From: WRAI01 sp031549605
Lineage (GTDB): Bacteria; Bacillota; Clostridia; Oscillospirales; UBA929
Length of the DNA stretch: 64,000 bases
Assembly (NCBI GenBank): GCA_031549605.1
Contig: JAVBPM010000002.1
Coordinates: 1-64,000 of the forward strand
Direction: 5' to 3'
Made by a program: the position numbers and the translations under genes. Within the stretch, counting starts at the first letter, position 1. Every line of letters starts with the position of its first letter. The notes under the pieces are model-generated. The model had not been told where the DNA came from, did no database searches, and saw only the letters and a list, made by a program, of their open reading frames with translations. Below are positions 1 through 8,612 of the stretch, in pieces.

Positions 1-3000
1 CCGTCATCGGACAGCGTAAAGGTGATGGCGTCGCTGCCGTTGTACTGCACGGTCACCTTCTTAGTGATGTCAGTAATGCTGGCGCCGCTGGAGATAACGC
101 TGCCGTTGTAGGTGACAATCAGCGTGCCGTCAGACGGCGCGTTCCAGGTCAGCGTCGTTTTGGGGCTCTTGGCCGTAAAGCCGGTGCGCGTGAAGGACAG
201 CTCGCCCTTGCCAGCGCCGGTGGCTGCATAGGCCATTGTAATAACCGACTCGGTGTTGGCCGCGTACTTGGCAATCATGTCAGTCATGACACTGATGGCG
301 CGGGTGAGGTGATCCTGCGTAAAGGCTTTGTACTTCTCAAAATCGCTCCATGTACGGACGCCGCCGGATTGATCTGTATCCGTGGCCCAAACCACACAGT
401 TCATCAGCAGGCTGCGCTGATCGTCATTGAGCGCATAGAGCGTGCCGCTTGTACCGGCAAAGCCCATCAAATTGTTAAACTCGGCATTGGTCAAGTAGCC
501 GCTGGTTGTTTCGCCACACAGGGCGACGGCCAGCGCCGTAATGTGACCATCACGGCTGTATTTTTCCGTCATAGAAGCGCCGGCGGGCGGGTTGGCCGGC
601 ACGTAGTCGGCGCACATGACGTTGTAAACGGTGCCCTTGCTGTTCTTGACCGGGAAGTATTTGTTCAAACCAACGCTGGGCAGCGTCGGATACTTCGGCC
701 AGGTAGTGCTCGGCTGCACGGTATAGGTCTCGCCAGCGATAATGGCGGGGCCGGTTGCGCCACCCGAGGAGAACCCGACAAAGCCGCTTGAGGTGTCGCC
801 GACGCTGCGCGCCGACAGAACGCCGTTGATGTAGGAAACAACGACCTTAACATCATACTGTTTGGTATCCAGCGTCCAACCCACGGGCGCGGGCGGAATT
901 TCTTTGACATAGTAGTTGTAAACACCCTCCGCGGTGTAGTTAATCTGCGTGAAGGTGATGACACCGTACTCGTCGTTGGTGCCGGTGGCCACCTGCGCGT
1001 TGGTGGTCTTGTCGTACATGGCGAAGTGGAACATACCGGCCGTCATGGCAGGCAGGTCTTCACCCGTCATCAGCTTTCTGCCCTTGATAATGATGTAAGA
1101 CTTGGGCGTGTATTTGTAGCGGTTGACAAAGACGTCATTGTTGCAGTTGACGTTCAGCGTGCCGCCGGCAAACTTGGTTTCCATGGTGCCGATGGCCACA
1201 TCGGTGCGGGCGCCGTTTGTGCTGTTTTTCAGCAAAGCACCCTTCAGCGTGCCGGGCACGATGTAACGCATATTATCCTGTACATTGAAGGACAGTGTAT
1301 CCGTGCCGGTGTACTCCACGGTAACCTTTTTGCTCAGATTGCCAATCTCGGCACCACTGTTGATGACAGCGCCGTCGTATTTAACGGTCAGCGTACCATT
1401 GTTAGGCGTTGCCCATGTGAGCACAGCTTTGGCGTAGGGGTTGGCGTAGCCGGTGCGGGTAATGGCAATTTCGCCGGTGGTGTTGCCCGTCTTGGTATAG
1501 GCGGCACTCAGCGAGGTATTCTGGCTGGCACTGTAGGCCGTGATCATGCCGTTGAGCACCGACATCGCGCGGTCGTAGTGCGCCTGCGTCATGCCATACG
1601 GCGTAACGATGCACGAAATGGTCGACCACGTCTTGGCGCCGCCGGATTGATCGGTGTCGGAGCCGTAGTTGAGCGCGTGGAGCAAGGCAACACGAGCCTC
1701 GGTTTCGGTAATGGGAGCGGGGTTGCCGCTCTTGCCGTCAAAGCCGAACATATTGTTGAACTCGTCGGCCTGCACGCTGCCCGGGTTGTTCATACGGGAC
1801 AGCGCCACGAGGAGCGCCTGCAGCGAGCCATTTTTGGTCGTCTTCAGCGCATAGCTGTCGCCGACGTTGCCACTGGCACAAGTCCAGTCGCTGGCCATAC
1901 CGTAGTTTGTGGGATTGCTGCCTGTTTTAACGGTAATAATCTTGTTGGTCACAAAGGTCTTGACCGATGCATTGATAAAGGGGTATACCTCCTGTGCGCT
2001 GTAGCTGGTCCCAGTCGTCACGACAGGTGTTGCAATGCCCAGCGAGCCCTCGTTGGTGGTATAGGCGGTGCTGGCGGTTTTGGTCGTGCGCGTGGCGGTC
2101 AGCACATCGCCGGCGGCGGTGACGGTCACAGTCACGTTGATGGCGCGGGTATCCAGCGTCCAATCGGGATCGACCGGACCTGTTTCCTTAATATAGTAGT
2201 TGTATGTACCCGGCTTGGTAAACTCAATGGGGCTGAAGGTAATTTTGCCGGCGGCATTGTTGGTGCCGGTGGCCACCTGTTCATTGGTCACTGCATCGAA
2301 AACGGCAAAGTGGAACATGCCAGCCGTCAACGTCGCGTCGCCCTCGACAATCTTTTGCGCGTCGAGCACAATATTAGTCGGGGTGTAGGGCTTCTCATAA
2401 CGGTTGGTAAAGACAATATCCTCGTTGCTGTCGGCCGAAATCACCAGGGTGCCGCCCAGCGATTTGAACTGCGCGCAGGTAACCAGCAGATCCTGATGTT
2501 TGCTCTGACCCGACGAGGTTTGCATGATACGACCCTGCAGCGTGCCGCCCACCAAATACTTGGTGCCGGTATCGGCAATCTGGAAGGTCAGCGATTCGGT
2601 GCCGGCATACTCAACAGTAATCGGCTTGCTGATGTCACTGATGGTGGCGCCGCTGCTGATGGTGGCGCCGTTGTACTTAACGACCAGGCCGGGCACCGCC
2701 GTCCAGGTCAGCTTGGTAATCGGATTTTTAGCCGCCGGGCCGACACGCGTGATGGCAATCTCACCCGTCGTGGTGCCCGTGGAGGTGTACGACAGACTGA
2801 GACTGGGGTCAGCTGTCGCCGGTGTATTGTAAGCGGTAATAATATCACCCAGCACAGCAAGTGCGGCATTGTAGTGGTTGCTGTTCCAGCGGTTATTATT
2901 GCTGTTAATCCACGACAACTGGTCATAATCCCAGTTTGTTCTCTGGTCAGTTTCCTTATCCCACACAATGACCTTCATCATGGTGCTGGCATACTGAGCC

Positions 3001-5516
3001 GAGGTAATCGCGGGCGTGGTGCCGCCAGAGAATCCAAACATATTGTTGAACTCGGCCAGTGTCAGCGCACCGCTGTGCAGCATCGAGTCGATGACATGCG
3101 CCAGCGCCACAAGCGTACCGTCACGGTTTAACTTAACAGTCATCACCGAGTCGTTAGGCGGCACATCGGTCAGATAATCGCTGCAGGTGGCAAAGTACTT
3201 TTCCTTTTTCGAGTTTTCAAACTCAAAGTAGTTGGAGAAGTCGCCCGCCGCGACTTGGGGGTCAGTATAAGCGACATACTTAATCACTTTATAAGTGTCG
3301 CCCTGTGCAAAGCCGGGCGAGGTGGGCGCACCCGCCTCGGTGGCGGTAAAGGTGGACGAACCGTTGTCACGGGCGACCAACGCGCCGCCAACGCGCGAAA
3401 CGGTAACCGTCAGCGGATATTCATTGACGTCCAGCGTCCAACCGGGTGCCGCGGGTCCCAGCTCACGAACGATATAGTAATAGGTACCCTCGGCCGTGTA
3501 GTGGATTGGCTCAAAGACGATAGATCCGTCGGCCTTGCTCTTGCCGCTGGAAACCAGCGTGCCGGTAGCGGCATCGTAGATGCCGAAGTTAAACATGTCG
3601 TCGACCAGCGTAATTTCGTCGCCCATAACCATTTTGGTGGCGGTCGGCGTGTAGTCAATACCGGTGACCTCCGGCTGGTCAATGGCGCAGAACTGAATGT
3701 TGCCCGTGCTGTTGGCGCTCAACGTAAACCAGTCGGTGCTGGCGTCGGCCGGCGTGCACGAGGTCACGGCATAGTTGTTCAGCGGATCGATATGTAAGGT
3801 AACCGGCGAGGCAATTTCCGTATAGCCCTCCGGTGCATCGGTTTCGGTAATGACAATGGTATCATTGACGCTGTAGTGGCCCAACGAGCGCGTGGTGACA
3901 AAGCCACTGGCGTTGGTTATGAGGTCTTCGGTAAACTTGACCGTGCTACTGGTGCCTTCGTAAATGGTAACATTGAACATAGCGCCCGGCAGCACTTCGC
4001 CGCCCGGATTCTTTTTGGTAACGGTAATCGCGTTGTCATGGCCGGAAGCGTCGCCGCCGCCGGTCATGTTGAAGATGACGTCGGAATCCTGACGGGTTGT
4101 CGAACCTTTAGACGTCAGCGTAACTGTATTGGAAAAGGTTTCCAACGACGGGTCGGTGATGGCGCTGTCGTAGACGGCCCAAATTGTCCTTTGGCTGATG
4201 GCATCCGGCTTCAAATCAAGCGTAAAACCGCCGTCAGTAACGGTAATGCTGTTGATATTGCTAACAGCAACCGGCTTTATAAAGCGCGCCAGCAACGTCG
4301 CATTGTCTTCGTAGGTTTTGTACCCGCACGCCTTCAGCGAGCTCACGCCAAGAATCTCATCCAGTACCCATGCGTAGTTGGGGTTGTTCAGTTCGTTCCA
4401 GCCCCACGTAATGATATTTTCCAGTGCCACCTCAACGCCAGGGGAAAATTTCGAAGGATAGCTCACCGTGCTGGGGTCGGGCAGGTCATACCAGTCCATG
4501 TGAATAAACTCGTCTTTATTCTTGGACTTCAGTACCGAGTGAACCAGCTGCACACGCTCATACAGGTACTGATGCGCCTTTTGGTAGTCGACCTCAAACA
4601 GACGCAAATAGGCATCGCCCGAGGTCTGACCCAGCGTCTTGCCAAACGAACCAACGGCGCGGTTAACCTGGAACACAGGCAACGTGGTCGAGATGTTGTT
4701 GACGCTGTTTTCCAAATCGCGCTGGTGCTTAGGTGCCATCTTTTGGCCCGGCGACAGCGCGTCAACAATTTTAACCGAATTGTCCGAGGGTGCATAGCTT
4801 TTTTTGCTCACATTGATGGGCACAAACCACTCAATGAGATGCGCGGGCAAAAACTCATTGCCCCATTTGGTCAGCGGCGAGCTACTTACAGGCCCGGTGT
4901 GCTGATCCTCCTCGCCGTCGATACTACCGTGGCCTGTTGCCGTACCGACCGTCCACGTAATATCCTGTGTATCTTTGGCAACCATCTCGAAGTCAAGGTA
5001 GAAATGACCCTTGACGTCGTTCAGACCCTGAAGGCTATTGGTGGTAAAGGTCGCCTCAATGACGAAATTGGTGTTGTAAACATCGGAAATGTTGCTACCA
5101 TTCGCCGTTTTGAAGGTGAACTTACCAACAACATTGCTGGCCGAGTCGGTAAAGTTGAAGGTGAAGCGGTTGGGGTCCTCATAGGCATTGCTGTTCCACA
5201 TGCGCACACCGCCGCTGAAGGTGACGGGAATGGTAAAGACATCCCCACTCTTGACGCTGACGCTCTGCGCCACCTTCCAGTCAATGTCGATGCGGTAAAC
5301 ACCATATGACCACAACGGCGTACCGTTGCCCAACGGCTTGTAGGCACCGATATCTGAGTCAAAGATTTTAAAGACGGACGTCGAGGTGACGTTCGCCGTG
5401 ATGTTGGCCGCCGACGACTCGGGCATTGCCCAAGTGAAGAAGGACGCCAGCATGGCAAGAATCAGCACAAAGGCTGAAACCTGCTTCAAGTTTTTCTTTG
5501 CAATCGACATGTTCAT
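1..5516 (-). CDS. Giant modular cell-surface adhesin (pilin-isopeptide / thioester-like repeats), 3' end outside window
   Basis: At least 1838 residues; the reading frame stays open to the left edge, so the C-terminus and any cell-wall anchor are not visible. The start is the first of two near ATGs, 8 bases after a GGAGG site. Residues 1-37 are a signal peptide (KK, then a hydrophobic run ending SSAA). Residues about 38-480 are beta-rich and resemble the ligand-binding region of MSCRAMM/Cna-type adhesins. About 485-590 is a SpaA/Cna_B-like domain (VTKKNPGGEVLPGAMFNVTI). From about 615 a unit of roughly 425 residues occurs three times: an FctA/Spy0128-type pilin isopeptide domain (Lys near its start, a YYY or YYI strand followed by KE or RE), a Cys-containing domain resembling thioester (TED) domains, and a short beta domain. 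The sortase at 10573-11328 is the obvious anchoring partner. The family assignment of the repeats is solid for FctA and tentative for TED. Confidence 0.9.
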   Translation of the reverse strand, partial: MNMSIAKKNLKQVSAFVLILAMLASFFTWAMPESSAANITANVTSTSVFKIFDSDIGAYKPLGNGTPLWSYGVYRIDIDWKVAQSVSVKSGDVFTIPVTFSGGVRMWNSNAYEDPNRFTFNFTDSASNVVGKFTFKTANGSNISDVYNTNFVIEATFTTNSLQGLNDVKGHFYLDFEMVAKDTQDITWTVGTATGHGSIDGEEDQHTGPVSSSPLTKWGNEFLPAHLIEWFVPINVSKKSYAPSDNSVKIVDALSPGQKMAPKHQRDLENSVNNISTTLPVFQVNRAVGSFGKTLGQTSGDAYLRLFEVDYQKAHQYLYERVQLVHSVLKSKNKDEFIHMDWYDLPDPSTVSYPSKFSPGVEVALENIITWGWNELNNPNYAWVLDEILGVSSLKACGYKTYEDNATLLARFIKPVAVSNINSITVTDGGFTLDLKPDAISQRTIWAVYDSAITDPSLETFSNTVTLTSKGSTTRQDSDVIFNMTGGGDASGHDNAITVTKKNPGGEVLPGAMFNVTIYEGTSSTVKFTEDLITNASGFVTTRSLGHYSVNDTIVITETDAPEGYTEIASPVTLHIDPLNNYAVTSCTPADASTDWFTLSANSTGNIQFCAIDQPEVTGIDYTPTATKMVMGDEITLVDDMFNFGIYDAATGTLVSSGKSKADGSIVFEPIHYTAEGTYYYIVRELGPAAPGWTLDVNEYPLTVTVSRVGGALVARDNGSSTFTATEAGAPTSPGFAQGDTYKVIKYVAYTDPQVAAGDFSNYFEFENSKKEKYFATCSDYLTDVPPNDSVMTVKLNRDGTLVALAHVIDSMLHSGALTLAEFNNMFGFSGGTTPAITSAQYASTMMKVIVWDKETDQRTNWDYDQLSWINSNNNRWNSNHYNAALAVLGDIITAYNTPATADPSLSLSYTSTGTTTGEIAITRVGPAAKNPITKLTWTAVPGLVVKYNGATISSGATISDISKPITVEYAGTESLTFQIADTGTKYLVGGTLQGRIMQTSSGQSKHQDLLVTCAQFKSLGGTLVISADSNEDIVFTNRYEKPYTPTNIVLDAQKIVEGDATLTAGMFHFAVFDAVTNEQVATGTNNAAGKITFSPIEFTKPGTYNYYIKETGPVDPDWTLDTRAINVTVTVTAAGDVLTATRTTKTASTAYTTNEGSLGIATPVVTTGTSYSAQEVYPFINASVKTFVTNKIITVKTGSNPTNYGMASDWTCASGNVGDSYALKTTKNGSLQALLVALSRMNNPGSVQADEFNNMFGFDGKSGNPAPITETEARVALLHALNYGSDTDQSGGAKTWSTISCIVTPYGMTQAHYDRAMSVLNGMITAYSASQNTSLSAAYTKTGNTTGEIAITRTGYANPYAKAVLTWATPNNGTLTVKYDGAVINSGAEIGNLSKKVTVEYTGTDTLSFNVQDNMRYIVPGTLKGALLKNSTNGARTDVAIGTMETKFAGGTLNVNCNNDVFVNRYKYTPKSYIIIKGRKLMTGEDLPAMTAGMFHFAMYDKTTNAQVATGTNDEYGVITFTQINYTAEGVYNYYVKEIPPAPVGWTLDTKQYDVKVVVSYINGVLSARSVGDTSSGFVGFSSGGATGPAIIAGETYTVQPSTTWPKYPTLPSVGLNKYFPVKNSKGTVYNVMCADYVPANPPAGASMTEKYSRDGHITALAVALCGETTSGYLTNAEFNNLMGFAGTSGTLYALNDDQRSLLMNCVVWATDTDQSGGVRTWSDFEKYKAFTQDHLTRAISVMTDMIAKYAANTESVITMAYAATGAGKGELSFTRTGFTAKSPKTTLTWNAPSDGTLIVTYNGSVISSGASITDITKKVTVQYNGSDAITFTLSDD

Positions 5517-5756
5517 TTATAGGACCTCCACAAAATTGAATTCTGTTTTTTATGTATTAAAAACGGCGGCAGCAGATGCCACTCCGCAGTTTACGTTTCT
5601 AAACTAACACAGGCCGGTCACGCGATAGTCACACAGCCATTTATTTCACACGTAATTGCGCGTATTTTTATGACGTTTATGTTACAACTCTTGTTCCCAT
5701 TATTCACTACCAAAAAATGCAAAATTTTGCCACTTCTTGTCAAAGGGAAAAAGATA

Positions 5757-5780
5757 AGAGCCGCAATAGTTTGCGGCTCT
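5757..5780 (-). terminator. Intrinsic terminator after pilT, in the pilT-adhesin spacer
   Basis: A perfect 10-bp stem with a 4-base loop (arms 5757-5766 and 5771-5780) lies 38 bases beyond the pilT stop. On the minus strand it is followed by a T-rich run. It separates pilus transcription from the adhesin. The rest of the 5517-5817 spacer is AT-richer than the genes. I found no convincing -35/-10 pair and no c-di-GMP riboswitch in it, although the adhesin must have a promoter there. Confidence 0.75.
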
Positions 5781-5817
5781 TTCACCCGTTTTTTTCCTTA
5801 GTTTTCCAAATAAAAAC

Positions 5818-6894
5818 TTACTGCGCGCGAAGCATGCGTTGCAGGCTCTCCTTATTGTTTCCGAAAATCATGGCGGCTTCCTCGCTGATGAGGCCTTTTT
5901 TGACCAGTCCGGCCAATGAGGCGTCCATCGTCTGCATGCCGGCGGCGGCGTTGGAAAAGATGACCGACTCCATCTGATGCACCTTGGACTCACGAATCAT
6001 GTTGCGAATGGCACTGTTGGCCAGCATGATTTCAAAAGCGGCGGCGCGCTTGCCGTCGAGCGTCGGCAGCAGCTGCTGCGACACAACGGCCTGCAACACC
6101 ATCGACAGCTGCAACCGAATCTGATGCTGCTGCGCGGGCGGGAACACGTCAATGATGCGGTCCACCGAGTTGACGGCGCCCAGCGTGTGCAGCGTCGAGA
6201 ACACCAAATGGCCGGTCTCGGCGGCGGTCAGCGCAATGCTGATGGTCTCTGGATCGCGCATTTCACCAATCAGGATGACATCAGGCGCCTGACGCAACGC
6301 GGCACGCAGCCCCTTGAGGTAGCTGTCGGTGTCGAGCGACACCTCGCGCTGACTGATCAAGCTCTGGTTGTGGCGGTGCAAAAACTCAATGGGGTCCTCC
6401 AGCGTCATGATATGGCAATTGCGCATGCTGTTGATCTGGTCAATGATGCAGGACAGCGTCGTCGATTTACCGCTGCCGGCAGGGCCGGTGACCAGCACCA
6501 GACCGCTCTTGAGCTGCGCCAGCTCCAGCACCTTGGGCGGCAGCCCCAGCGCATTGCGATTGGGCAGCTCAAACGCCACGACGCGCAAAATGGCCGAAAT
6601 CGAGCCACGCTGCTTGTAGGTGTTGACACGGAAGCGCGCAATGTTGCGCACCGAGAAGGAAAAGTCGTCGTCGCCGTCGCGCTCAAAGTCGGCAAAGCGG
6701 TCGGCCCGGCCGGCAATGTCGTAAATCTGCTTGACCAGCAGATAGGCGTCGTCGGGCATCAGCCGGTCGCCACCCTGTTTTTCAATCAAGCCGTGCACCT
6801 TGAAGCACAATTCTTCACCAGCGACAATAAAAACGTCGGACGCACCCTTTTGAGCCGCCTCGCTCAAATACTCGAGCATGGTTTTCGTCAGCAT
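5818..6894 (-). CDS. pilT: Type IV pilus retraction ATPase PilT
   Basis: 358 residues, the normal PilT length. It is a hexameric cytoplasmic ATPase that powers pilus disassembly. Visible motifs are the Walker A GPAGSGKST (137-145), the Asp-box region around 162-170, Walker B VILIGEMRD (206-214), the His box ending STLHT (224-237), and a PilT/PilU-type C-terminal region with AIRNMIRE and GMQTMDASL. The ATG abuts the TAG stop of the previous gene, so translation is probably coupled. It is the last gene of the pilus locus and the only motor ATPase in it; a PilB-type extension ATPase (about 550 residues) is absent from the window. Confidence 0.95.
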   Translation of the reverse strand: MLTKTMLEYLSEAAQKGASDVFIVAGEELCFKVHGLIEKQGGDRLMPDDAYLLVKQIYDIAGRADRFADFERDGDDDFSFSVRNIARFRVNTYKQRGSISAILRVVAFELPNRNALGLPPKVLELAQLKSGLVLVTGPAGSGKSTTLSCIIDQINSMRNCHIMTLEDPIEFLHRHNQSLISQREVSLDTDSYLKGLRAALRQAPDVILIGEMRDPETISIALTAAETGHLVFSTLHTLGAVNSVDRIIDVFPPAQQHQIRLQLSMVLQAVVSQQLLPTLDGKRAAAFEIMLANSAIRNMIRESKVHQMESVIFSNAAAGMQTMDASLAGLVKKGLISEEAAMIFGNNKESLQRMLRAQ

Positions 6895-7287
6895 CTAGCC
6901 TACCTCCAGTGGCCCGCCGCCATACAGGTCGCCCGGGCTTTCTTCGTAAATGTCGGTGCCAACCCGCACCAGTTGGTATGACAGCACAGCGACCTCATCG
7001 CCGCGCCGTATTGCGCTTACTAGCAGCTGTTGCCGGTCGTTGACCTGCACCGTCAGCTGGGTCGGCTGATCGCTTGAGGTGACCTCGGTCAGCAGCTTGG
7101 CCAGCTGCTGCTGCGCCGCCGCGTCAGCGGTGTAATACTCCTGCGTCGACTGCTGCGCCTTCTGCGACAGGCGCAGGTCGGCGTGTGCCGACGACAGCGA
7201 CAGCGAGCCGAAAACGGCAAAGAACAGCACCGAAAACACTACCAGAATAGAGGCGCCGCCCACATGGACAGAGACTTTCTTTTTCAT
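6895..7287 (-). CDS. Small membrane-anchored protein of the pilus locus
   Basis: 130 residues with a short basic N-terminus, one membrane helix (about 10-31) and an extracytoplasmic region rich in Gln and Ala. The layout KKKVSVHVGG followed by a long hydrophobic stretch resembles minor pilin or PilX/GspK-like proteins, but there is no clear Gly-xxxx-Glu prepilin cleavage site. Its ATG overlaps the stop of the upstream gene by 4 bases (ATGA) and its stop abuts the pilT start. Co-translation with a prepilin and PilT is the main reason to place it in pilus assembly. I do not recognise a named family. Confidence 0.75.
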   Translation of the reverse strand: MKKKVSVHVGGASILVVFSVLFFAVFGSLSLSSAHADLRLSQKAQQSTQEYYTADAAAQQQLAKLLTEVTSSDQPTQLTVQVNDRQQLLVSAIRRGDEVAVLSYQLVRVGTDIYEESPGDLYGGGPLEVG

Positions 7288-7748
7288 GGGCTCACCATCC
7301 TTAGCACGCCGACCGGCAGGACGGCCAGCTGGGTCGAGCTTTTTTCCAAAAAGGGATACTTTTCCGTGCGTTCGACCGTCACTTTACCGGTCAGAAGCTG
7401 CTGGCCGGCGACCTCGGTTGTGTGAACGCTCAGCTTGAGCACGTACAGCGGCTCGTCATCAACGACTTTCCAGTCCTCGTCATAACCGACGATGTAGACA
7501 ACGGCGCCCTTTTCAAACGTGCGACGTCCACCCAGCACCTGCGTCAAATCAGACTCCGATCCATGCAAATGTTCAATGGCCGATGCGGCCTTGAAGTTGG
7601 CTGTCGTAATGTCGGCGGCGTACTTGCCGGTAAAGTGCGAGTTGAGAAATACCGCCATACAGATGGCGCCGCAAATGATAAATACAACGAGGGAAATGAT
7701 AATTTCCACCAGCGGCGCGCCGACGCTGGAGTTGATGCGTGCTTTCAC
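7284..7748 (-). CDS. Prepilin-like protein (type IV pilin / pseudopilin)
   Basis: 154 residues. The N-terminus has the prepilin-peptidase signature: a short leader ending in Gly, then APLVE with Glu at mature position 5, followed by the hydrophobic stalk IIISLVVFIICGAICMAVF. The rest is a small globular domain. Cleavage and methylation by a prepilin peptidase would be expected, but no such peptidase is encoded in this window. It overlaps both neighbours by 4 bases. It could be the major pilin or a minor pilin; the sequence alone does not tell. Confidence 0.82.
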   Translation of the reverse strand: MKARINSSVGAPLVEIIISLVVFIICGAICMAVFLNSHFTGKYAADITTANFKAASAIEHLHGSESDLTQVLGGRRTFEKGAVVYIVGYDEDWKVVDDEPLYVLKLSVHTTEVAGQQLLTGKVTVERTEKYPFLEKSSTQLAVLPVGVLRMVSP

Positions 7749-8236
7749 GGCGACTCACCTCCCACCGTCGAGCGCAGGTGTAAGTACAGCTCGCAGCTCT
7801 CATCCTGCGAGTTGACGGCCTTTAACAGCAAGCCGCCCTGTTGGTCAAGCGACATTTCAAAGCCCTTCAGCGGCACCAACATCGTGCCCTGCTCAGGTTT
7901 AAAGAAAACGCCCTGCTGCACCGGCATCTCATACAGATTGCCTTCATGGAAATAAATCCACGTCTGATAGACCGTGGTGTCTACAGCATTGTCAATGACC
8001 AGAGCCGGCACGCCCAGCGTATTGTCGATGTGCAGCCGGTCGGCGGCGTCGCCGCCGCGCACCTTGGCCGCCACATAGGACAGCGACGTGCGCATATCAA
8101 AGTTGTCGTCAATGGCGGCACTTAGTTTCTTGTACACGCCACCGCCGATAGTGACCACAGAAATGGCGACCAACGCAAAAACAAGGTACAGCGAAATCAC
8201 AAACAGCACCGAAGAACTGTGCCTCTTATCGTTCAT
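7745..8236 (-). CDS. DUF4860-like membrane protein of the pilus locus
   Basis: 163 residues with a basic start (MNDKRHSSS), one membrane helix (about 10-30) and an extracytoplasmic domain. The N-terminal pattern matches proteins labelled DUF4860 that accompany T2SS/T4P genes in Clostridia; this label is from memory and should be confirmed. Its stop overlaps the start of the prepilin gene. It probably acts as a bitopic component of the pilus assembly platform, by analogy with PilN, PilO or PilX. That role is inferred from context only. Confidence 0.75.
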   Translation of the reverse strand: MNDKRHSSSVLFVISLYLVFALVAISVVTIGGGVYKKLSAAIDDNFDMRTSLSYVAAKVRGGDAADRLHIDNTLGVPALVIDNAVDTTVYQTWIYFHEGNLYEMPVQQGVFFKPEQGTMLVPLKGFEMSLDQQGGLLLKAVNSQDESCELYLHLRSTVGGESP

Positions 8237-8270
8237 GGGTCACCTCCTCATCGTGATAGACAACGCTTAG

Positions 8271-8606
8271 TCACGGATTGCCCGATTCAGCAAACCTGGA
8301 AAAGACCTGTATTTTCGGCATCAGGTTGGACCCATAGGTCTCGTAGTGTACGAAATAGGCCGTCTCGTCAATCGACAAGCCGTAGTGATCCTTGAGATAC
8401 TGCACGTTGGGCGGGTAGACGCCTTCAATGGCGTAACAGGACACCACCGCGCGCACCACCGCCTCCTGCGCCACCTTGAGCCGCTCCTCACCGTAGCCCT
8501 TTTCGCCATTGATAATCGAAATCGTCACAACGGCAAAGACAACAATAAAGAGCACCAACGAAAAGATGAAGCTGGGCGTGAACAGACGACTTTTGCGACG
8601 CTTCAT
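8271..8606 (-). CDS. Small bitopic protein of the pilus locus
   Basis: 111 residues: a strongly basic N-terminus (MKRRKSR), one membrane helix (about 12-29) and an outside domain containing a Cys and an YPP-type turn (GVYPPNVQYL). The alpha-helix followed by a small tyrosine-rich domain is pilin-like in size and shape, but the residue before the helix is not the expected Gly and no Glu is at position 5. It lies 6 bases after pilC and 34 bases before the next gene, within one operon. I do not recognise a family. Confidence 0.75.
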   Translation of the reverse strand: MKRRKSRLFTPSFIFSLVLFIVVFAVVTISIINGEKGYGEERLKVAQEAVVRAVVSCYAIEGVYPPNVQYLKDHYGLSIDETAYFVHYETYGSNLMPKIQVFSRFAESGNP

Positions 8607-8612
8607 GGCAGC

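Noticed and set aside
1026..5309. Long plus-strand open frames (701 and 477 codons) opposite the adhesin
   Set aside because: They read as low-complexity Gly/Val/Arg/His translations with no domain; the minus-strand frame has a signal peptide, ribosome site and repeated domains through the same DNA.
5517..5817. c-di-GMP riboswitch upstream of the adhesin
   Set aside because: Common before clostridial adhesins, but none of the GEMM-I conserved blocks was found on the minus strand.
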